Shown here in pieces: positions 24,239-33,907 of a stretch of 64,000 nucleotides of DNA. The first letter of the stretch is position 1. The number at the start of each line of letters is the position of its first letter. A model generated the notes under the pieces. That model worked only from the letters and a program-made list of their open reading frames with translations. It had not been told where the DNA came from and made no database searches. The stretch is from Sphingomonas suaedae (GTDB taxonomy: Bacteria; Pseudomonadota; Alphaproteobacteria; Sphingomonadales; Sphingomonadaceae), in the NCBI RefSeq assembly GCF_007833215.1, contig NZ_CP042239.1, forward strand, positions 2,294,001 through 2,358,000, read 5' to 3'. Made by a program: the position numbers and the translations under genes.

Positions 24239-26980
24239 ATGTCCGGCCGCTTTGATTCCATCCCCCACCGCCGCGCGATCGTCGACCGGCGGGCGCTGGC
24301 GGACGATCTCGCCGCGCTCGACGCGCCCGATGCGATGCGGCTGCGTCAGGCCGCTGCGCTGCGGCTCAAACAGGCGCTGGAGGATGGCCGCGCGGAAATC
24401 GCCCGCCGCCTGATCGACCATCCCGCCAAGGGGCATGAAAGCGCGGCCAGCGGCGCGTTCCTGATGGATCAGCTGCTGCGCACCCTGTGGGACTTCACCC
24501 TCACCCGGCTCTACCCCAACAGCAACCCGACCGCGTCCGAACGCATGACGCTGATCGCGGTCGGCGGCTATGGCCGCGGCGAAATGGCGCCGCACAGCGA
24601 TGTCGATATCGGCTTCATCACCCCTTGGAAACAGACCGGGTGGAGCGAGCAGGTCATCGAATCGATGCTCTATTCGCTGTGGGACATGGGGCTAAAGGTC
24701 GGCCACAGTTCGCGCTCGCTGGACGAAATGGTGCGCGAGGCAAAGAACGATATCACCGTCCGCACCGCCCTGCTCGAGGCCCGCTATATCTGGGGCGACA
24801 CCGCGCTCTATGACGAGGCCGCCGCGCGCTTCAAGGCGGAGATCCAGAATGGCAGCGCGCGCGACTTCATCGCGCAAAAGCTCGCCGAGCGCGACGAGCG
24901 CCATCGCAAGATGGGCGACAGCCGTTACGTCGTCGAACCCAACGTCAAGGAGGGCAAGGGCGGCCTGCGCGATCTCCACACTTTGTTCTGGATCGGCAAA
25001 TATGCCCATGGCGTGCGTGAACCCGCCGATCTGGTCGAGGTCGGGCTGCTCACCAAACTCGAATATCGCCAGTTCCGCCGCGCCGAGAATTTCCTGTGGG
25101 CGGTGCGCTGCCACCTTCACAACCTTGCGGCACGCGGCGAGGACCGGCTGACCTTCGACTATCAGCGCGAGATCGCGGAGCGGATGCGCTACGCCGACCG
25201 GCCGGGCAAGTCGAAGGTCGAGCGCTTCATGCACTTCTACTTCCTTCAGGCGAAGATGGTCGGCGACCTGACCGGCGTCTTCCTCGCGCATCTGGACGAG
25301 AAGTTCGCCGCGCGCGGCAGCCGCTTCGGCCTCCCCCGCATCCGCCGCAGCCCCCGCAAGCTCAAGGGCTTCGTCCTCGATCGCGGTCGCCTCGCCCTCC
25401 CGAACGATGATTTCTTCCGCGAGGATCCCGTCCGACTGGTCGAACTGTTTCAGCTCGCCGACCTGCACAAGCTGGAGGTCCATCCGCTCGCGATGCGCGC
25501 CGCCAATCGCGATGCCAAGCTGATCGCCGACTGGCGCGACGACCGCCGTGCCAACGCGCTGTTCATGGACGTGCTGACCAGTCCCCGCGATCCCGAAACG
25601 GTGCTGCGCTGGATGAACGAGGCCGGGGTGTTCGGCCAGTTCGTGCCCGATTTCGGCCGCGTCGTGGCACAGATGCAGTTCGACATGTACCATCACTTCA
25701 CGGTCGACGAACACACGATCCGCGCGGTCGGATTGCTCAGCCGGATCGAGCGCGGCGAACTCAAGGAGGATCACCCGCTCGCCACCGGCATCTTCGACCA
25801 GGTCGCCTCGCGCCGCACGCTCTATGTCGCGGTGCTGCTGCACGACATCGCAAAGGGGCGCGGCGGCGATCACAGCATCATCGGCGCGGAAATTGCGCTC
25901 AAGCTGGGCCCGCGCTTTGGCCTTACCCCAGCCGAAACCGAGACCGTGTCCTGGCTGGTCCGCTATCATCTGCTGATGTCGGCCACCGCGTTCAAGCGCG
26001 ACCTCAGCGATTTCAAGACGATCCTCGACTTCACCGCGGTCGTGCAATCGCCCCAGCGGCTGATGATGCTCCTCGTCCTGACCGTCGTCGATATCCGCGC
26101 GGTCGGCCCCGGCGTATGGAACGGGTGGAAACGGCAATTGCTCACCAACCTGTTCGACAGCGCCGAGGAAGTGCTGCGCCTCGGCCACAAGCAAAAGGGC
26201 CGCAGCGAACGGATCGCCGCGAAACAGGCCGCGCTTTCGCGCAACCTCAACGGCGATACCGAGGATTTCGTCCGCCGCCTTCCCGATCCCTATTGGGTGG
26301 CGGAGCCGGAAGATGTGATCGAGCGCAATGCGCGCTTCGTCGAACGCGTCGGCCCCGCGCAGCTCTCGGTCGAGGCGACCGTCTATCCCGACCGCGGCGC
26401 GACGCTGGTCACCGTCTATGCCGCCGACCATGCCGGCCTGTTCTACCGTATCGCCGGGGCGATCCATGCGGCCGGCGGCAACATCATCGACGCGCGCATT
26501 CACACCACGCGCGACGGTATGGCGCTCGACAATTTCCTCGTTCAGGACCCGCTCGGTCGCCCGTTCGACGATCCCGGCCAGCTCGCCCGCATCGAAAGCG
26601 CCATCGCCGACGCGCTCGCCAACCGCGCCAAGCTCACCGAAAAGCTGGCCGCCAAGCCGCTTCCCCGGCTGCGCGCCGACGCGTTCGACATCGAACCCAA
26701 TGTGTTGATCGACAACAAGGCGTCGAACCGCTTCACGGTGATCGAAGTGAATGCGCGCGACCGCCCCGCCCTGCTCCACCACCTCGCCTATGCGCTGTTC
26801 CAGTCCAAGGTGACGATCCACAGTGCCCATGTCGCCACCTATGGCGAGCGCGCGGTCGACACTTTCTACGTTACCGACCTGACCGGCGACAAGATCACCG
26901 CCGTGCTGCGGCTGAAGTCGCTCGAACGCCGGCTGCTCGACGCCGCGACCGGCCTCGGCGAGTTCGCCAGCGCGGCGTGA
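24239..26980 (+). CDS. glnD: Protein-PII uridylyltransferase / uridylyl-removing enzyme
   Basis: Nitrogen sensor that uridylylates PII proteins when glutamine is low and removes UMP when it is high. The 913-residue protein has the nucleotidyltransferase motif GGYGRGEMAPHSDVDIGF (about residue 108), the linker with NVKEGKGGLRDLHTLFW, the HD phosphohydrolase domain (HHFTVDEHTIRAVG, LHDIAKGRGGDHS about residue 534) and two C-terminal ACT domains (about 718 and 834) for glutamine sensing. All are intact and the length is typical. It starts 48 bases behind repeat B2. Confidence 0.96.
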   Translation: MSGRFDSIPHRRAIVDRRALADDLAALDAPDAMRLRQAAALRLKQALEDGRAEIARRLIDHPAKGHESAASGAFLMDQLLRTLWDFTLTRLYPNSNPTASERMTLIAVGGYGRGEMAPHSDVDIGFITPWKQTGWSEQVIESMLYSLWDMGLKVGHSSRSLDEMVREAKNDITVRTALLEARYIWGDTALYDEAAARFKAEIQNGSARDFIAQKLAERDERHRKMGDSRYVVEPNVKEGKGGLRDLHTLFWIGKYAHGVREPADLVEVGLLTKLEYRQFRRAENFLWAVRCHLHNLAARGEDRLTFDYQREIAERMRYADRPGKSKVERFMHFYFLQAKMVGDLTGVFLAHLDEKFAARGSRFGLPRIRRSPRKLKGFVLDRGRLALPNDDFFREDPVRLVELFQLADLHKLEVHPLAMRAANRDAKLIADWRDDRRANALFMDVLTSPRDPETVLRWMNEAGVFGQFVPDFGRVVAQMQFDMYHHFTVDEHTIRAVGLLSRIERGELKEDHPLATGIFDQVASRRTLYVAVLLHDIAKGRGGDHSIIGAEIALKLGPRFGLTPAETETVSWLVRYHLLMSATAFKRDLSDFKTILDFTAVVQSPQRLMMLLVLTVVDIRAVGPGVWNGWKRQLLTNLFDSAEEVLRLGHKQKGRSERIAAKQAALSRNLNGDTEDFVRRLPDPYWVAEPEDVIERNARFVERVGPAQLSVEATVYPDRGATLVTVYAADHAGLFYRIAGAIHAAGGNIIDARIHTTRDGMALDNFLVQDPLGRPFDDPGQLARIESAIADALANRAKLTEKLAAKPLPRLRADAFDIEPNVLIDNKASNRFTVIEVNARDRPALLHHLAYALFQSKVTIHSAHVATYGERAVDTFYVTDLTGDKITAVLRLKSLERRLLDAATGLGEFASAA

Positions 26981-27047
26981 ACTGGCAGGTTGCGGGGGCT
27001 CCCATAGTGCGTTAGTGTGGCAATACACCAGTTCCGGAATTCGTCCC

Positions 27048-27422
27048 ATGCACAGCCCGACCCTCGACACCATTTCCGAACCCGGCACCCGATCCGTCTG
27101 GCGAACCGGCCTGAGCAACCGCTGGGTCCGCTGGGGGGGCGCACTGGCGGTCCTGTGGTTCGGCGTCTTCATGACGCTCAGCATCTGGGCGGAGCCGGGT
27201 TCGCCGGTGGTGTTCCATGGCGAGCGGCTGATGGCGAGCGGGCGGCTTCAGGCGGTTCTCGACGGCCGGTCTGAGGGGCATAGCGAATATGGCCCCACCG
27301 TGGGCGAGCGCTTTACCGACAAGACCGGGCGCGACTGCCGTCCCTTCACTCAGGGCGCGGTCGACGGCACCGCCTGCCGGGTCGAGGGCGAATGGCGCGT
27401 GATCGAGTTGCGCCAGCGCTGA
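27048..27422 (+). CDS. Small single-pass membrane protein with surface-antigen-like tail
   Basis: A 124-residue protein of unknown function. After about 30 soluble residues a membrane segment (WGGALAVLWFGVFMTLSIWA) is followed by a short periplasmic domain. Its end, DKTGRDCRPFTQGAVDGTACRVEGEWRVIEL, resembles the C-terminal 'DGR.CREF.......G.ACR..DG.W' tail of 17-kDa surface-antigen type proteins, with two cysteines for a disulphide. It lies 67 bases behind glnD but its own promoter is not evident. The start at 27048 is preferred over 27015 because the latter overlaps no ribosome site. Family assignment is tentative. Confidence 0.62.
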   Translation: MHSPTLDTISEPGTRSVWRTGLSNRWVRWGGALAVLWFGVFMTLSIWAEPGSPVVFHGERLMASGRLQAVLDGRSEGHSEYGPTVGERFTDKTGRDCRPFTQGAVDGTACRVEGEWRVIELRQR

Positions 27423-27452
27423 TCGAACGGGATCGCGCGTCGGCGGCGTCCC

Positions 27453-27803
27453 TCAGCCCTGCGCCTCCTGCCAATGGGGATAGGTGACATAGGCGGTGAC
27501 CGCCCCCTGCGCGTTCGCACGAATCGTGACCTTTTCCCCTTTGGGCATATGGACGATCGCGCCGGGCCCCGCCCGATGCGTTTCGCCATCGCTGGTCACG
27601 GAGAGTTCGCCTTCCAGCACGATCATGATGTCGTCCACCGCCATCGTCTCGGTCAGTTCCGATCCGGCTGCCCAACGGCCATAGCCGATGGTGATCGGGG
27701 CGCCATCGCGCTGATCGACCAGATTGGCGGTGTAAACCTCATCCTCCTGCCCGGGTGAGCGTGCGAACGACGCGTCGGCGACGGTAAACCTGCGAACCTT
27801 CAT
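27453..27803 (-). CDS. Cupin-domain protein
   Basis: A 116-residue single-domain cupin. The motif 1 and 2 strands are recognisable (ITIGYGRWAAGSELTETMAVDDIMIVLEGELSV and HRAGPGAIVHMPKGEKVTI), although the classic metal histidines of motif 1 are replaced, resembling the acetate-kinase-associated EutQ-like cupins. Possible roles are binding or isomerising a small molecule; no substrate can be named. It is monocistronic and divergent from the VOC gene at 27928. Confidence 0.8.
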   Translation of the reverse strand: MKVRRFTVADASFARSPGQEDEVYTANLVDQRDGAPITIGYGRWAAGSELTETMAVDDIMIVLEGELSVTSDGETHRAGPGAIVHMPKGEKVTIRANAQGAVTAYVTYPHWQEAQG

Positions 27804-27927
27804 CCTTCACTCCCGAATTTGACCTGGTTCCTACGCGGTTCGACGCACGACCGGCGCCAAGGTTCAATCGCCCCCTCTTGGCGCGGCGAAGCGACCGGCC
27901 TAGGCTTTGCCGTGACCATCGGAGACT

Positions 27928-28317
27928 ATGAACATGGGCGTACTCGGCATGGGCGGGCTGTTCTTCCGGGCGCAGGACCCGGACGCCCTCAACGCATGGT
28001 ATCGCGAGCATCTCGGCATCGGCGCAGGCTGCGTCGCGGAAGATAGCGGCGGTGAGCCGAACGAGTGGGTGTGGCAGACGCTCGGCGGCCCGATGGTGTT
28101 CGCCCCGTTCAAGGCGACGACCGACTATTTCGCCGCCGACAAGCAGTTCATGATCAACCTGCGCGTCCGCGATCTCGAAGGGATGCTCGAACAGCTTAAC
28201 GCCGCTGGAATCGCGGTGCTGACCAAGCCCGAATGGGACTCCCCCGAAGTCGGCAAATTCGCCCGCATCCACGACCCCGAGGGCAACGCCATCGAACTGT
28301 GGGAGCCCGCCGCATGA
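27928..28317 (+). CDS. VOC-family protein (glyoxalase/bleomycin-resistance fold)
   Basis: A 129-residue vicinal oxygen chelate protein with two beta-alpha-beta-beta-beta modules: GGLFFRAQDPDALNAWYREHLG and MINLRVRDLEGMLEQLNAAG, ending KFARIHDPEGNAIELWEP with the metal-binding Glu of the family. Likely cytosolic; substrate unknown. A second ATG three codons in would be an alternative start. It overlaps the following small membrane protein gene by ATGA. Confidence 0.85.
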   Translation: MNMGVLGMGGLFFRAQDPDALNAWYREHLGIGAGCVAEDSGGEPNEWVWQTLGGPMVFAPFKATTDYFAADKQFMINLRVRDLEGMLEQLNAAGIAVLTKPEWDSPEVGKFARIHDPEGNAIELWEPAA

Positions 28318-28517
28318 CCGCCGTCTGGATCGCATTGGGCGCGGTGGCGATCGCGCTGGTCTCCGTCGCCATCTCGCTCAACGCGGCGAAAACGGCGAAG
28401 CGCAAGAAGGATAGCGGCGGCGACGCCGGCACGACCTATCCCGGCGACACCGACCGCCACCGCACCGACAACGACTGGAGCGGCGACAGTGGCGGAGATG
28501 GCGGCGGCGGGGACTGA
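28314..28517 (+). CDS. Small single-pass membrane protein
   Basis: A 67-residue protein: one N-terminal membrane helix (AVWIALGAVAIALVSVAISL) then a charged tail (KTAKRKKDSGGDAG) ending in a Gly/Asp-rich stretch with repeated SGGDGGGGD-like residues. It overlaps the VOC gene stop by ATGA, which supports translation. Family and role unknown; it may be an assembly or tuning subunit. Confidence 0.65.
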   Translation: MTAVWIALGAVAIALVSVAISLNAAKTAKRKKDSGGDAGTTYPGDTDRHRTDNDWSGDSGGDGGGGD

Positions 28518-28520
28518 GCA

Positions 28521-28647
28521 ATTCCTCCCCGGAACGGGGAGGTGGCAGCGCGCAGCGCTGACGGAGGGGTCCCCCGCGAATCGACTCGCTTGCCTCAGGC
28601 CCCCTCCACCACCGCCTGCGACGGCGGTCACCCTTCCGGGGAGGATT
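28521..28647. repeat. Family C composite hairpin repeat, copy 2
   Basis: Outer arms ATTCCTCCCCGGAACGGGGA and TTCCGGGGAGGATT as in copy 1 at 14708. The inner hairpins are CAGCGC-GCA-GCGCTG (28546-28560) and ACCGCC/GGCGGT. Their sequences differ from copy 1 but still pair. Confidence 0.85.
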
Positions 28648-28769
28648 TGCAGCCACCGTCAACGCAGCCTTGAGCGGGCCAAGGCTTCTTTTTTCAAATG
28701 CTGCGAGAACAGCCCAGTCCCGGGTCAAGCCCGGAAGGACGCGGGAGATTTCAGCCCGCCCCTCGACAC

Positions 28770-28862
28770 CCCGTCATGCTGAACTTGTTTCAGAATCCAC
28801 CGCGCCACAAGCGACTTCGTCGTAACTGGTACAATGGACCCCGAACCAAGTTCAGGGTGACG
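28770..28862. repeat. Inverted repeat GTCATGCTGAACTTG type
   Basis: Left arm CGTCATGCTGAACTTGTTTCAG and right arm CCGAACCAAGTTCAGGGTGACG (diverged) are about 45 bases apart. Similar sequences are frequent between genes in sphingomonads as far as I recall. No second copy in this window. Confidence 0.7.
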
Positions 28863-28938
28863 AAATTCTACATTAAGCGGGCGGATGGGAAGCGGCTCGC
28901 TCCGATCGTAGTGCTCGCGCGAAAATACGCCGCCCCCC

Positions 28939-29805
28939 TCAATCCCGCTGCCAGACCCGCACCCAATCCACCTCCATCGACGCAGGAAACGCCTTGGGGT
29001 CGATGCCCTTCTGCCCGCCCCAGCCGCCGACCGCGACGTTCAGGATCAGATATTCCGGCGTGCCGAACGGCCAGGTCTGCGGATCACCCTTCTTGTCGTT
29101 CTCGAATCGCATATAGGCCCGCCCGTCCATCCCCACGAGGATGCGGTCTTCGGTCCAGTCGAGCTGATAGGTGTGGAACGTCTCGCACACATCGGGCCGC
29201 ACGACATGCGCACCCTTCTGCGTCTTGGCGACATGGTTGTACGCGCCGGTATGCACCGTGCCATGGACACGGCCATTGTCCCAGCCGACATGCTCCATGA
29301 TGTCGATCTCGCCCATTGCGGGCCAGCCCTTGCTGTCGTCCGACGCCAGCATCCAGATCGCGGGCCAGATGCCGCGCCCACAGGGCAGCTTGGCGCGGAT
29401 CTCGAAGAAGCCGTAGCGCCAGTCGGCGATCCCCTTGGTGAAGATCTTGCCCGACGCATAGTCCTGCCCGCCATGATCGGGCTTGTCCGCCAGCCGCTCG
29501 GCAGTGGCGGTGAGGATCAGCCGCCCGCCTTCGACCCGCACATTTTCGGGCCGCGCGGCGGCGTAATATTGCTTCTCCTCATTATGCCACCCCTGCTTGT
29601 TGAGCGCGGTGTCATAGGCCCAGCGCTTGGGGTCGGGCAGGCCGTCCTGGTCGAACTCGTCCGACCAGACCAGCTTCGCGTCGGACGGCCGCACCAGCGG
29701 TTCGTCCGTCCCGGCGGTGATCGGGGGGCTGTGCACCGTCTGCGCGGAACCGGGGGCAGCCCCCAGCACCAGCAGCGCGAGCGACAGACAGGCCGCCGCC
29801 CTCAT
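28939..29805 (-). CDS. Secreted glycoside hydrolase family 16 (beta-glucanase)
   Basis: A 288-residue secreted endo-beta-glucanase of the laminarinase/lichenase group. It has a signal peptide ([20 protein letters not shown]). The catalytic motif of GH16 is seen as [11 protein letters not shown] (E-x-D-x-x-E, nucleophile and acid/base). Other features are [44 protein letters not shown] and the C-terminal [12 protein letters not shown]. Probable substrates are beta-1,3- or mixed-link glucans. The start ATG (29803-29805) overlaps the infC stop TGA (29802-29804) as ATGA, so it is translationally coupled to translation factor IF-3. That is an odd partner for a secreted glucanase. Confidence 0.92.
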   Translation of the reverse strand: MRAAACLSLALLVLGAAPGSAQTVHSPPITAGTDEPLVRPSDAKLVWSDEFDQDGLPDPKRWAYDTALNKQGWHNEEKQYYAAARPENVRVEGGRLILTATAERLADKPDHGGQDYASGKIFTKGIADWRYGFFEIRAKLPCGRGIWPAIWMLASDDSKGWPAMGEIDIMEHVGWDNGRVHGTVHTGAYNHVAKTQKGAHVVRPDVCETFHTYQLDWTEDRILVGMDGRAYMRFENDKKGDPQTWPFGTPEYLILNVAVGGWGGQKGIDPKAFPASMEVDWVRVWQRD

Positions 29806-30347
29806 TTGGGCGACAGCACCATCAGCATCTGGCGGCCTTCCATGCGCGGATAGCTCTCGACCTTCGCGTCCTCGGCACAATCCTCCTGGACGCGCTTGAG
29901 CAGGTTCATGCCGAGCTGCCCGTGGCTCAGCTCGCGACCGCGAAAGCGCAGCGTGATCTTCACCTTGTCGCCCTCGCCGATGAACTTGTGGACCGCCTTC
30001 ATCTTGGTCTCATAGTCATGGTCGTCGATGTTCGGACGCATCTTGATCTCCTTGATCTCCTGCGTCTTCTGGGTCTTGCGGGCGAGGTTCGCCTTTTTCT
30101 GCGCCTCGTACTTGTACTTGCCGACGTCCAGGAACTTGGCGACGGGCGGGTCCGCGTTCGGGGACACCTCGACCAGGTCGAGACCCAGCGCCTGCGCCTG
30201 CTCCATCGCTTCGCGCGTGAACATCACGCCGAGATTCTCGCCTTCATGGTCGATCACGCGGACCTTGGGCGACTGGATGAATTCATTGTGGCGCGGGCCG
30301 GTCGGCACCGGGGGCGCGAAACCGCGCCGGGACATGGGGGGACGTAT
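29802..30347 (-). CDS. infC: Translation initiation factor IF-3, probable ATA start
   Basis: Binds the 30S subunit and checks start-codon pairing. The protein shows the IF-3 layout: N-domain with [39 protein letters not shown] linker, and C-domain with [29 protein letters not shown] and the final [11 protein letters not shown] place the start at ATA (30345-30347): it is in frame 12 bases before the ATG at 30333-30335 and preceded by AGGAG (30356-30360) with 8 bases spacing, whereas the ATG has no ribosome site at a good distance. E. coli infC uses AUU and is self-regulated through this rare codon. The usual rpmI-rplT genes do not follow. Confidence 0.9.
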   Translation of the reverse strand: MRPPMSRRGFAPPVPTGPRHNEFIQSPKVRVIDHEGENLGVMFTREAMEQAQALGLDLVEVSPNADPPVAKFLDVGKYKYEAQKKANLARKTQKTQEIKEIKMRPNIDDHDYETKMKAVHKFIGEGDKVKITLRFRGRELSHGQLGMNLLKRVQEDCAEDAKVESYPRMEGRQMLMVLSPK

Positions 30348-30497
30348 AGGAACAGCTCCTGTTATAATTTCGACGACTTACGATAACGCAGGAACGCGCG
30401 AACCGGTAGCCCCGCCGCACGATCCTGACGAAAAAGCCACACGCTGTGGCGCGCGGGTTACGCCTTTATATCGGGAGCGCGCATCGCCTGTTCAATC

Positions 30498-30578
30498 CTG
30501 TTCCCTGCGAAAGCAGGTGTCCCGGGTGGCAAAGGCTACGCGGCATGATCCTGGACTCCTGCTTTCGCAGGAGAACAG
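30498..30578. repeat. Family D palindromic repeat, copy 3
   Basis: Left CTGTTCCCTGCGAAAGCAGG, right CCTGCTTTCGCAGGAGAACAG (diverged in the outer bases). It separates thrS from infC on the same strand and its last bases touch the thrS stop codon at 30580. Confidence 0.85.
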
Positions 30579-30579
30579 A

Positions 30580-32613
30580 TCACGCATCACCCGCCATATC
30601 GCCTCCCAGCACAGCGACCGAACGATCGGGGGCCAGCGATTCCTGCAAAAGCCAAGCCAGCGCCTCGTCCAGCGACATCACCTTCTGCCCCTCGCTGCCG
30701 AGCGTCCGGACGGCGACCGTACCCTCCTCCGCCTCGCGCTTGCCGACGACCAGCAGATGCGGAACCTTGGCAAGGCTGTGCTCGCGCACCTTATAGTTGA
30801 TCTTCTCGTTGCGCAGATCGCTCTCGACCCGGATTCCCGCGGCCTTGAGCTTCGCGACGGCATCCTTCGCATAGTCGTCGGCATCCGACACGATCGTCGC
30901 GACTACCGCCTGCACCGGCGCCAGCCAGGTCGGCAAGCGCCCCGCGAAATGCTCGATCAATATGCCGATGAACCGCTCGTACGACCCAAAGATCGCTCGG
31001 TGCAGCATCACCGGCCGGTGCCGCTCGCCATCCTCGCCGACATAGCTCGCGTCGAGCCGCTCGGGCAGTACGCGGTCCGACTGGATCGTGCCGACCTGCC
31101 ACGTCCGCCCGATCGCATCGGTCAGGTGCCATTCCAGCTTCGGCGCATAGAACGCCCCCTCGCCCGGCAGCTCTTCCCAGCCATATTCCTCGGTCGCCAG
31201 CCCCGCGCGCACCACCGCGTCGCGCAGCTCCGCCTCGGCCTTGTCCCACATCTCCTCGGTTCCGAACCGCTTGTCGGGGCGCAGCGCGAGCTTGATCGAA
31301 TAGCTGAAGCCGAAATCCTTGTAGATCCGGTCCGCCAGCGCGCAAAACGCCTGCACCTCGGCAACGATCTGGTCCTCGCGGCAGAAGATATGCGCGTCGT
31401 CCTGCGTGAACTGACGCACCCGCATCAGCCCGTGCAGCGCGCCATGCGGCTCATTCCGGTGACAGCAGCCATTCTCGTACAGCCGCAGCGGCAGCTCGCG
31501 ATAGCTCTTCAGGCCCTGGCGAAAGATCAGCACATGCGCCGGGCAGTTCATCGGCTTCAGCGCCATCCAGTCGGCATCGTCGCTGACGATCGGGCCCTCG
31601 TCCTCGGTGTTGGGCACCTCGTCGGGGATCACGAACATATTCTCGCGATACTTGCCCCAATGGCCCGACTGCTCCCACTGGCGCGCGTCCATCACCTGCG
31701 GCGTCTTGACCTCGCGATAGCCCGCCGCATCGATCGCACGGCGCATATAGGCCTCCAGCTCGCGCCAGATCATATAGCCCTTGGGGTGCCAGAACACGCT
31801 CCCATGCGCCTCGGCCTGCAGGTGGAACAGGTCCATCTCCGCGCCCAGCTTGCGATGGTCGCGCTTGGCCGCTTCCTCCAGCCGGTGGAGATGCGCGTCG
31901 AGCTGCTTCTTGTTGAGCCAGCCGGTGCCATAGATGCGCGTCAGCTGCGCATTCTTCTGGTCCCCGCGCCAATAGGCCCCCGCGACCCGCATCAGCTTGA
32001 ACGCCTGCGGATCGAGCTTGCCGGTCGAGGCGAGATGCGGCCCCCGGCACATGTCGAGCCAATCGTCGCCCGACCAGTACACCGTCAGCTCCTCGCCCTC
32101 GGGCAGCTCCTTCGCCCATTCGGCCTTGAACGTCTCGCCCTCGGCCGACCATTTGTCGATCAGCGCCTGCCGGCTCCACACTTCGCGGCGCAGCGGCTTG
32201 TCGGCGCGGATGATCTCGCGCATCTTCTCCTCGATCGCAGGCAGATCCTCCATCGAGAAGGGCGCACGCGACGCCGGGGCCATCACGTCGTAATAAAATC
32301 CGTCATCGGTCGCAGGACCAAAGGTGATCTGCGTGCCCGGCCACAAGGCCTGCACCGCCTCGGCCAGGATATGCGCGAAATCGTGCCGCGCCAGCTCCAG
32401 CGCATCCGCCTCGTCGCGCGCCGTCACCAGCGCAAGGCTCGCATCGCCCTCGAACGGCCGGCCGATATCGCGCAATTCACCATCGACCCGTGCGGCGATC
32501 GCCGCCTTGGCCAGCCCCGGCCCGATCGCCGCGGCGATATCCGCGGGGGTAGTCCCCGGCGCAACCTCGCGGACGGAACCGTCGGGCAGCGTAATGCGGA
32601 ACATCTCGGACAC
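30580..32613 (-). CDS. thrS: Threonine-tRNA ligase
   Basis: Charges tRNA-Thr. The 677-residue protein has the TGS domain ([19 protein letters not shown]), the editing domain ([19 protein letters not shown] with its zinc/editing histidines), the class II core with [20 protein letters not shown], motif 2 region [21 protein letters not shown], and the anticodon-binding domain ([19 protein letters not shown]). The start is uncertain: GTG at 32613 (MSEMFRI, typical for relatives) or ATG at 32604; no strong ribosome site is seen. Positioned upstream of infC as in many bacteria, with a family D repeat between. Confidence 0.95.
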   Translation of the reverse strand: MSEMFRITLPDGSVREVAPGTTPADIAAAIGPGLAKAAIAARVDGELRDIGRPFEGDASLALVTARDEADALELARHDFAHILAEAVQALWPGTQITFGPATDDGFYYDVMAPASRAPFSMEDLPAIEEKMREIIRADKPLRREVWSRQALIDKWSAEGETFKAEWAKELPEGEELTVYWSGDDWLDMCRGPHLASTGKLDPQAFKLMRVAGAYWRGDQKNAQLTRIYGTGWLNKKQLDAHLHRLEEAAKRDHRKLGAEMDLFHLQAEAHGSVFWHPKGYMIWRELEAYMRRAIDAAGYREVKTPQVMDARQWEQSGHWGKYRENMFVIPDEVPNTEDEGPIVSDDADWMALKPMNCPAHVLIFRQGLKSYRELPLRLYENGCCHRNEPHGALHGLMRVRQFTQDDAHIFCREDQIVAEVQAFCALADRIYKDFGFSYSIKLALRPDKRFGTEEMWDKAEAELRDAVVRAGLATEEYGWEELPGEGAFYAPKLEWHLTDAIGRTWQVGTIQSDRVLPERLDASYVGEDGERHRPVMLHRAIFGSYERFIGILIEHFAGRLPTWLAPVQAVVATIVSDADDYAKDAVAKLKAAGIRVESDLRNEKINYKVREHSLAKVPHLLVVGKREAEEGTVAVRTLGSEGQKVMSLDEALAWLLQESLAPDRSVAVLGGDMAGDA

Positions 32614-32698
32614 GGGATCGGACTTTCTGTTGGAGGGGTCGTTCAAGTCGCGCGGCTTATGCCCGCGCGGTGGGGAACTAGGCAAGGCTCGCGGCATG

Positions 32699-33184
32699 TC
32701 AGCCCGCCCGCAATCGCGCAAGGTCGTGCTCCGACAGGTCCGCGCGTTCCCCGCGCAGGCTCGCCTCGACCCGTTCCTTGAGCCCAATCGCATCCGCCAG
32801 CGCATTGTGCGGCCGCGCGCTATGCGCCGCGGTGTCGAACCCCGGCAGATGCACCAGCATACACGAAAAGCTCAGCGGATCGTTGCGCTTACCATGGTCG
32901 CGGATCAGCAGCGTGCAGAAATGCGCCAGATCCTCGGGCCAATCGGCGACGAACAGGAAGGGTCCCTCATCCTCGCGCAGGAAGTTCTGCAGCCGCTTCA
33001 CCGCCGTCGCGCGGTCGACCGGCTCGCGGTCCAGCTGCGGCATCACATGGTCGCGCACCCAGGGCATGATCAGCTCATGCGCGTGCAGCGCCTCATAGAA
33101 CTCCGCACCGTCCTCGCGGACCAGCGCAATGCTCAGCAGCTGCCCGCCGCTCCCGTTGAACTCGGTGTCGATATAGTAACGCAC
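32699..33184 (-). CDS. DnaQ-fold 3'-5' exoribonuclease (RNase AS-like)
   Basis: A 161-residue one-domain DEDD-type exonuclease: metal ligands D6 and E8 in [11 protein letters not shown], further Asp in the [10 protein letters not shown] segment, and the last motif [10 protein letters not shown] with His and Asp. The length and N-terminus match RNase AS, a 3'-5' exoribonuclease with adenylate specificity. It lies 86 bases upstream of thrS, same strand, and could share its transcription. Confidence 0.85.
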   Translation of the reverse strand: MRYYIDTEFNGSGGQLLSIALVREDGAEFYEALHAHELIMPWVRDHVMPQLDREPVDRATAVKRLQNFLREDEGPFLFVADWPEDLAHFCTLLIRDHGKRNDPLSFSCMLVHLPGFDTAAHSARPHNALADAIGLKERVEASLRGERADLSEHDLARLRAG

Positions 33185-33397
33185 GATCGCTCCCTCGCGC
33201 CCGCGAATTCACGTCGGAACAGGGGAAGCGGGGCGCCGGCCTCCCCCGTCCCCGGAGGAGGAACCGGCCGCGCGTCAGCCGCGCCCGACCAGCCCTCCCG
33301 CCGGAGCGGGAGTAGTGCTAGTGGTCGGGACGAAACGCTGTGCCATTAACACAGAATAGGCATCGCGCGCCGGAAACGCCAGAGGGGGCATCTGACA

Positions 33398-33757
33398 ATG
33401 GCCGACCACCGCCCCGACCACCGCATCGCCGCGATCCTCCCCTGCCGCGATCTCGCCGCCAGCACGGCCTTTTACGAACGCCTCGGCCTCACCCTCGACA
33501 GCGACTATGGCGATTACCGCATCCTGAGCGACGGCAAGGGCTGGCACCTGCATTTGCGTCACGAATCGAGCACTCCCGGCCCGCCCGACAACGCGTTCGG
33601 CCTGTACCTCTATGTCGCCGATGTCGATGCCGTCGCCGACCGCGTGCGCGAGCTCGTGATTGAACCCGGCGCCCCGCATCTCAAACCGTGGGGCATGTAC
33701 GAATTCGTCGTCAGCGATCCCGACGGCACGCTGGTCCGCGTGGGGCGAGAGGCCTGA
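33398..33757 (+). CDS. VOC-family bleomycin-resistance-like protein
   Basis: A 119-residue VOC protein with ILPCRDLAASTAFYERLG, the GWHLHLRH strand, FGLYLYVADVDAVADRVRE and the end YEFVVSDPDGTLVRVGRE. This is the architecture of glyoxalase/bleomycin-binding proteins used for drug sequestration or dioxygenation. Which it does is unknown. It is divergent from the exoribonuclease and 150 bases upstream of the tail sheath gene. Confidence 0.83.
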   Translation: MADHRPDHRIAAILPCRDLAASTAFYERLGLTLDSDYGDYRILSDGKGWHLHLRHESSTPGPPDNAFGLYLYVADVDAVADRVRELVIEPGAPHLKPWGMYEFVVSDPDGTLVRVGREA

Positions 33758-33907
33758 CGCCAACGGGCGCAATACGCTCAGGAACAAGCACCATTCCCGG
33801 AACATCACCACGATGATCGCGCCGGACATCGGCGATCGAATATCCCGCGTGTCGCATAATTCTGATAGCTATGCCCTTCTAAGCCACCTTCACGATGGAA
33901 AACGCCC

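Larger units (their letters stand above)
28518..28938. other. Gene-free stretch filled with repeats
   Basis: This 421-base gap between the small membrane protein gene and the convergent GH16 gene holds no supported coding region. It contains family C copy 2 (28521-28647) and a further inverted repeat (28770-28862). The rest (28648-28769 and 28863-28938) shows no clear signal that I can name. Confidence 0.8.

Noticed and set aside
24692..27184. 830-codon open frame on the minus strand
   Set aside because: Antisense shadow of glnD with no recognised domain.
30028..32781. 917-codon open frame on the plus strand
   Set aside because: It is the antisense shadow of thrS and infC; composition is Arg/His-rich without any family motif.
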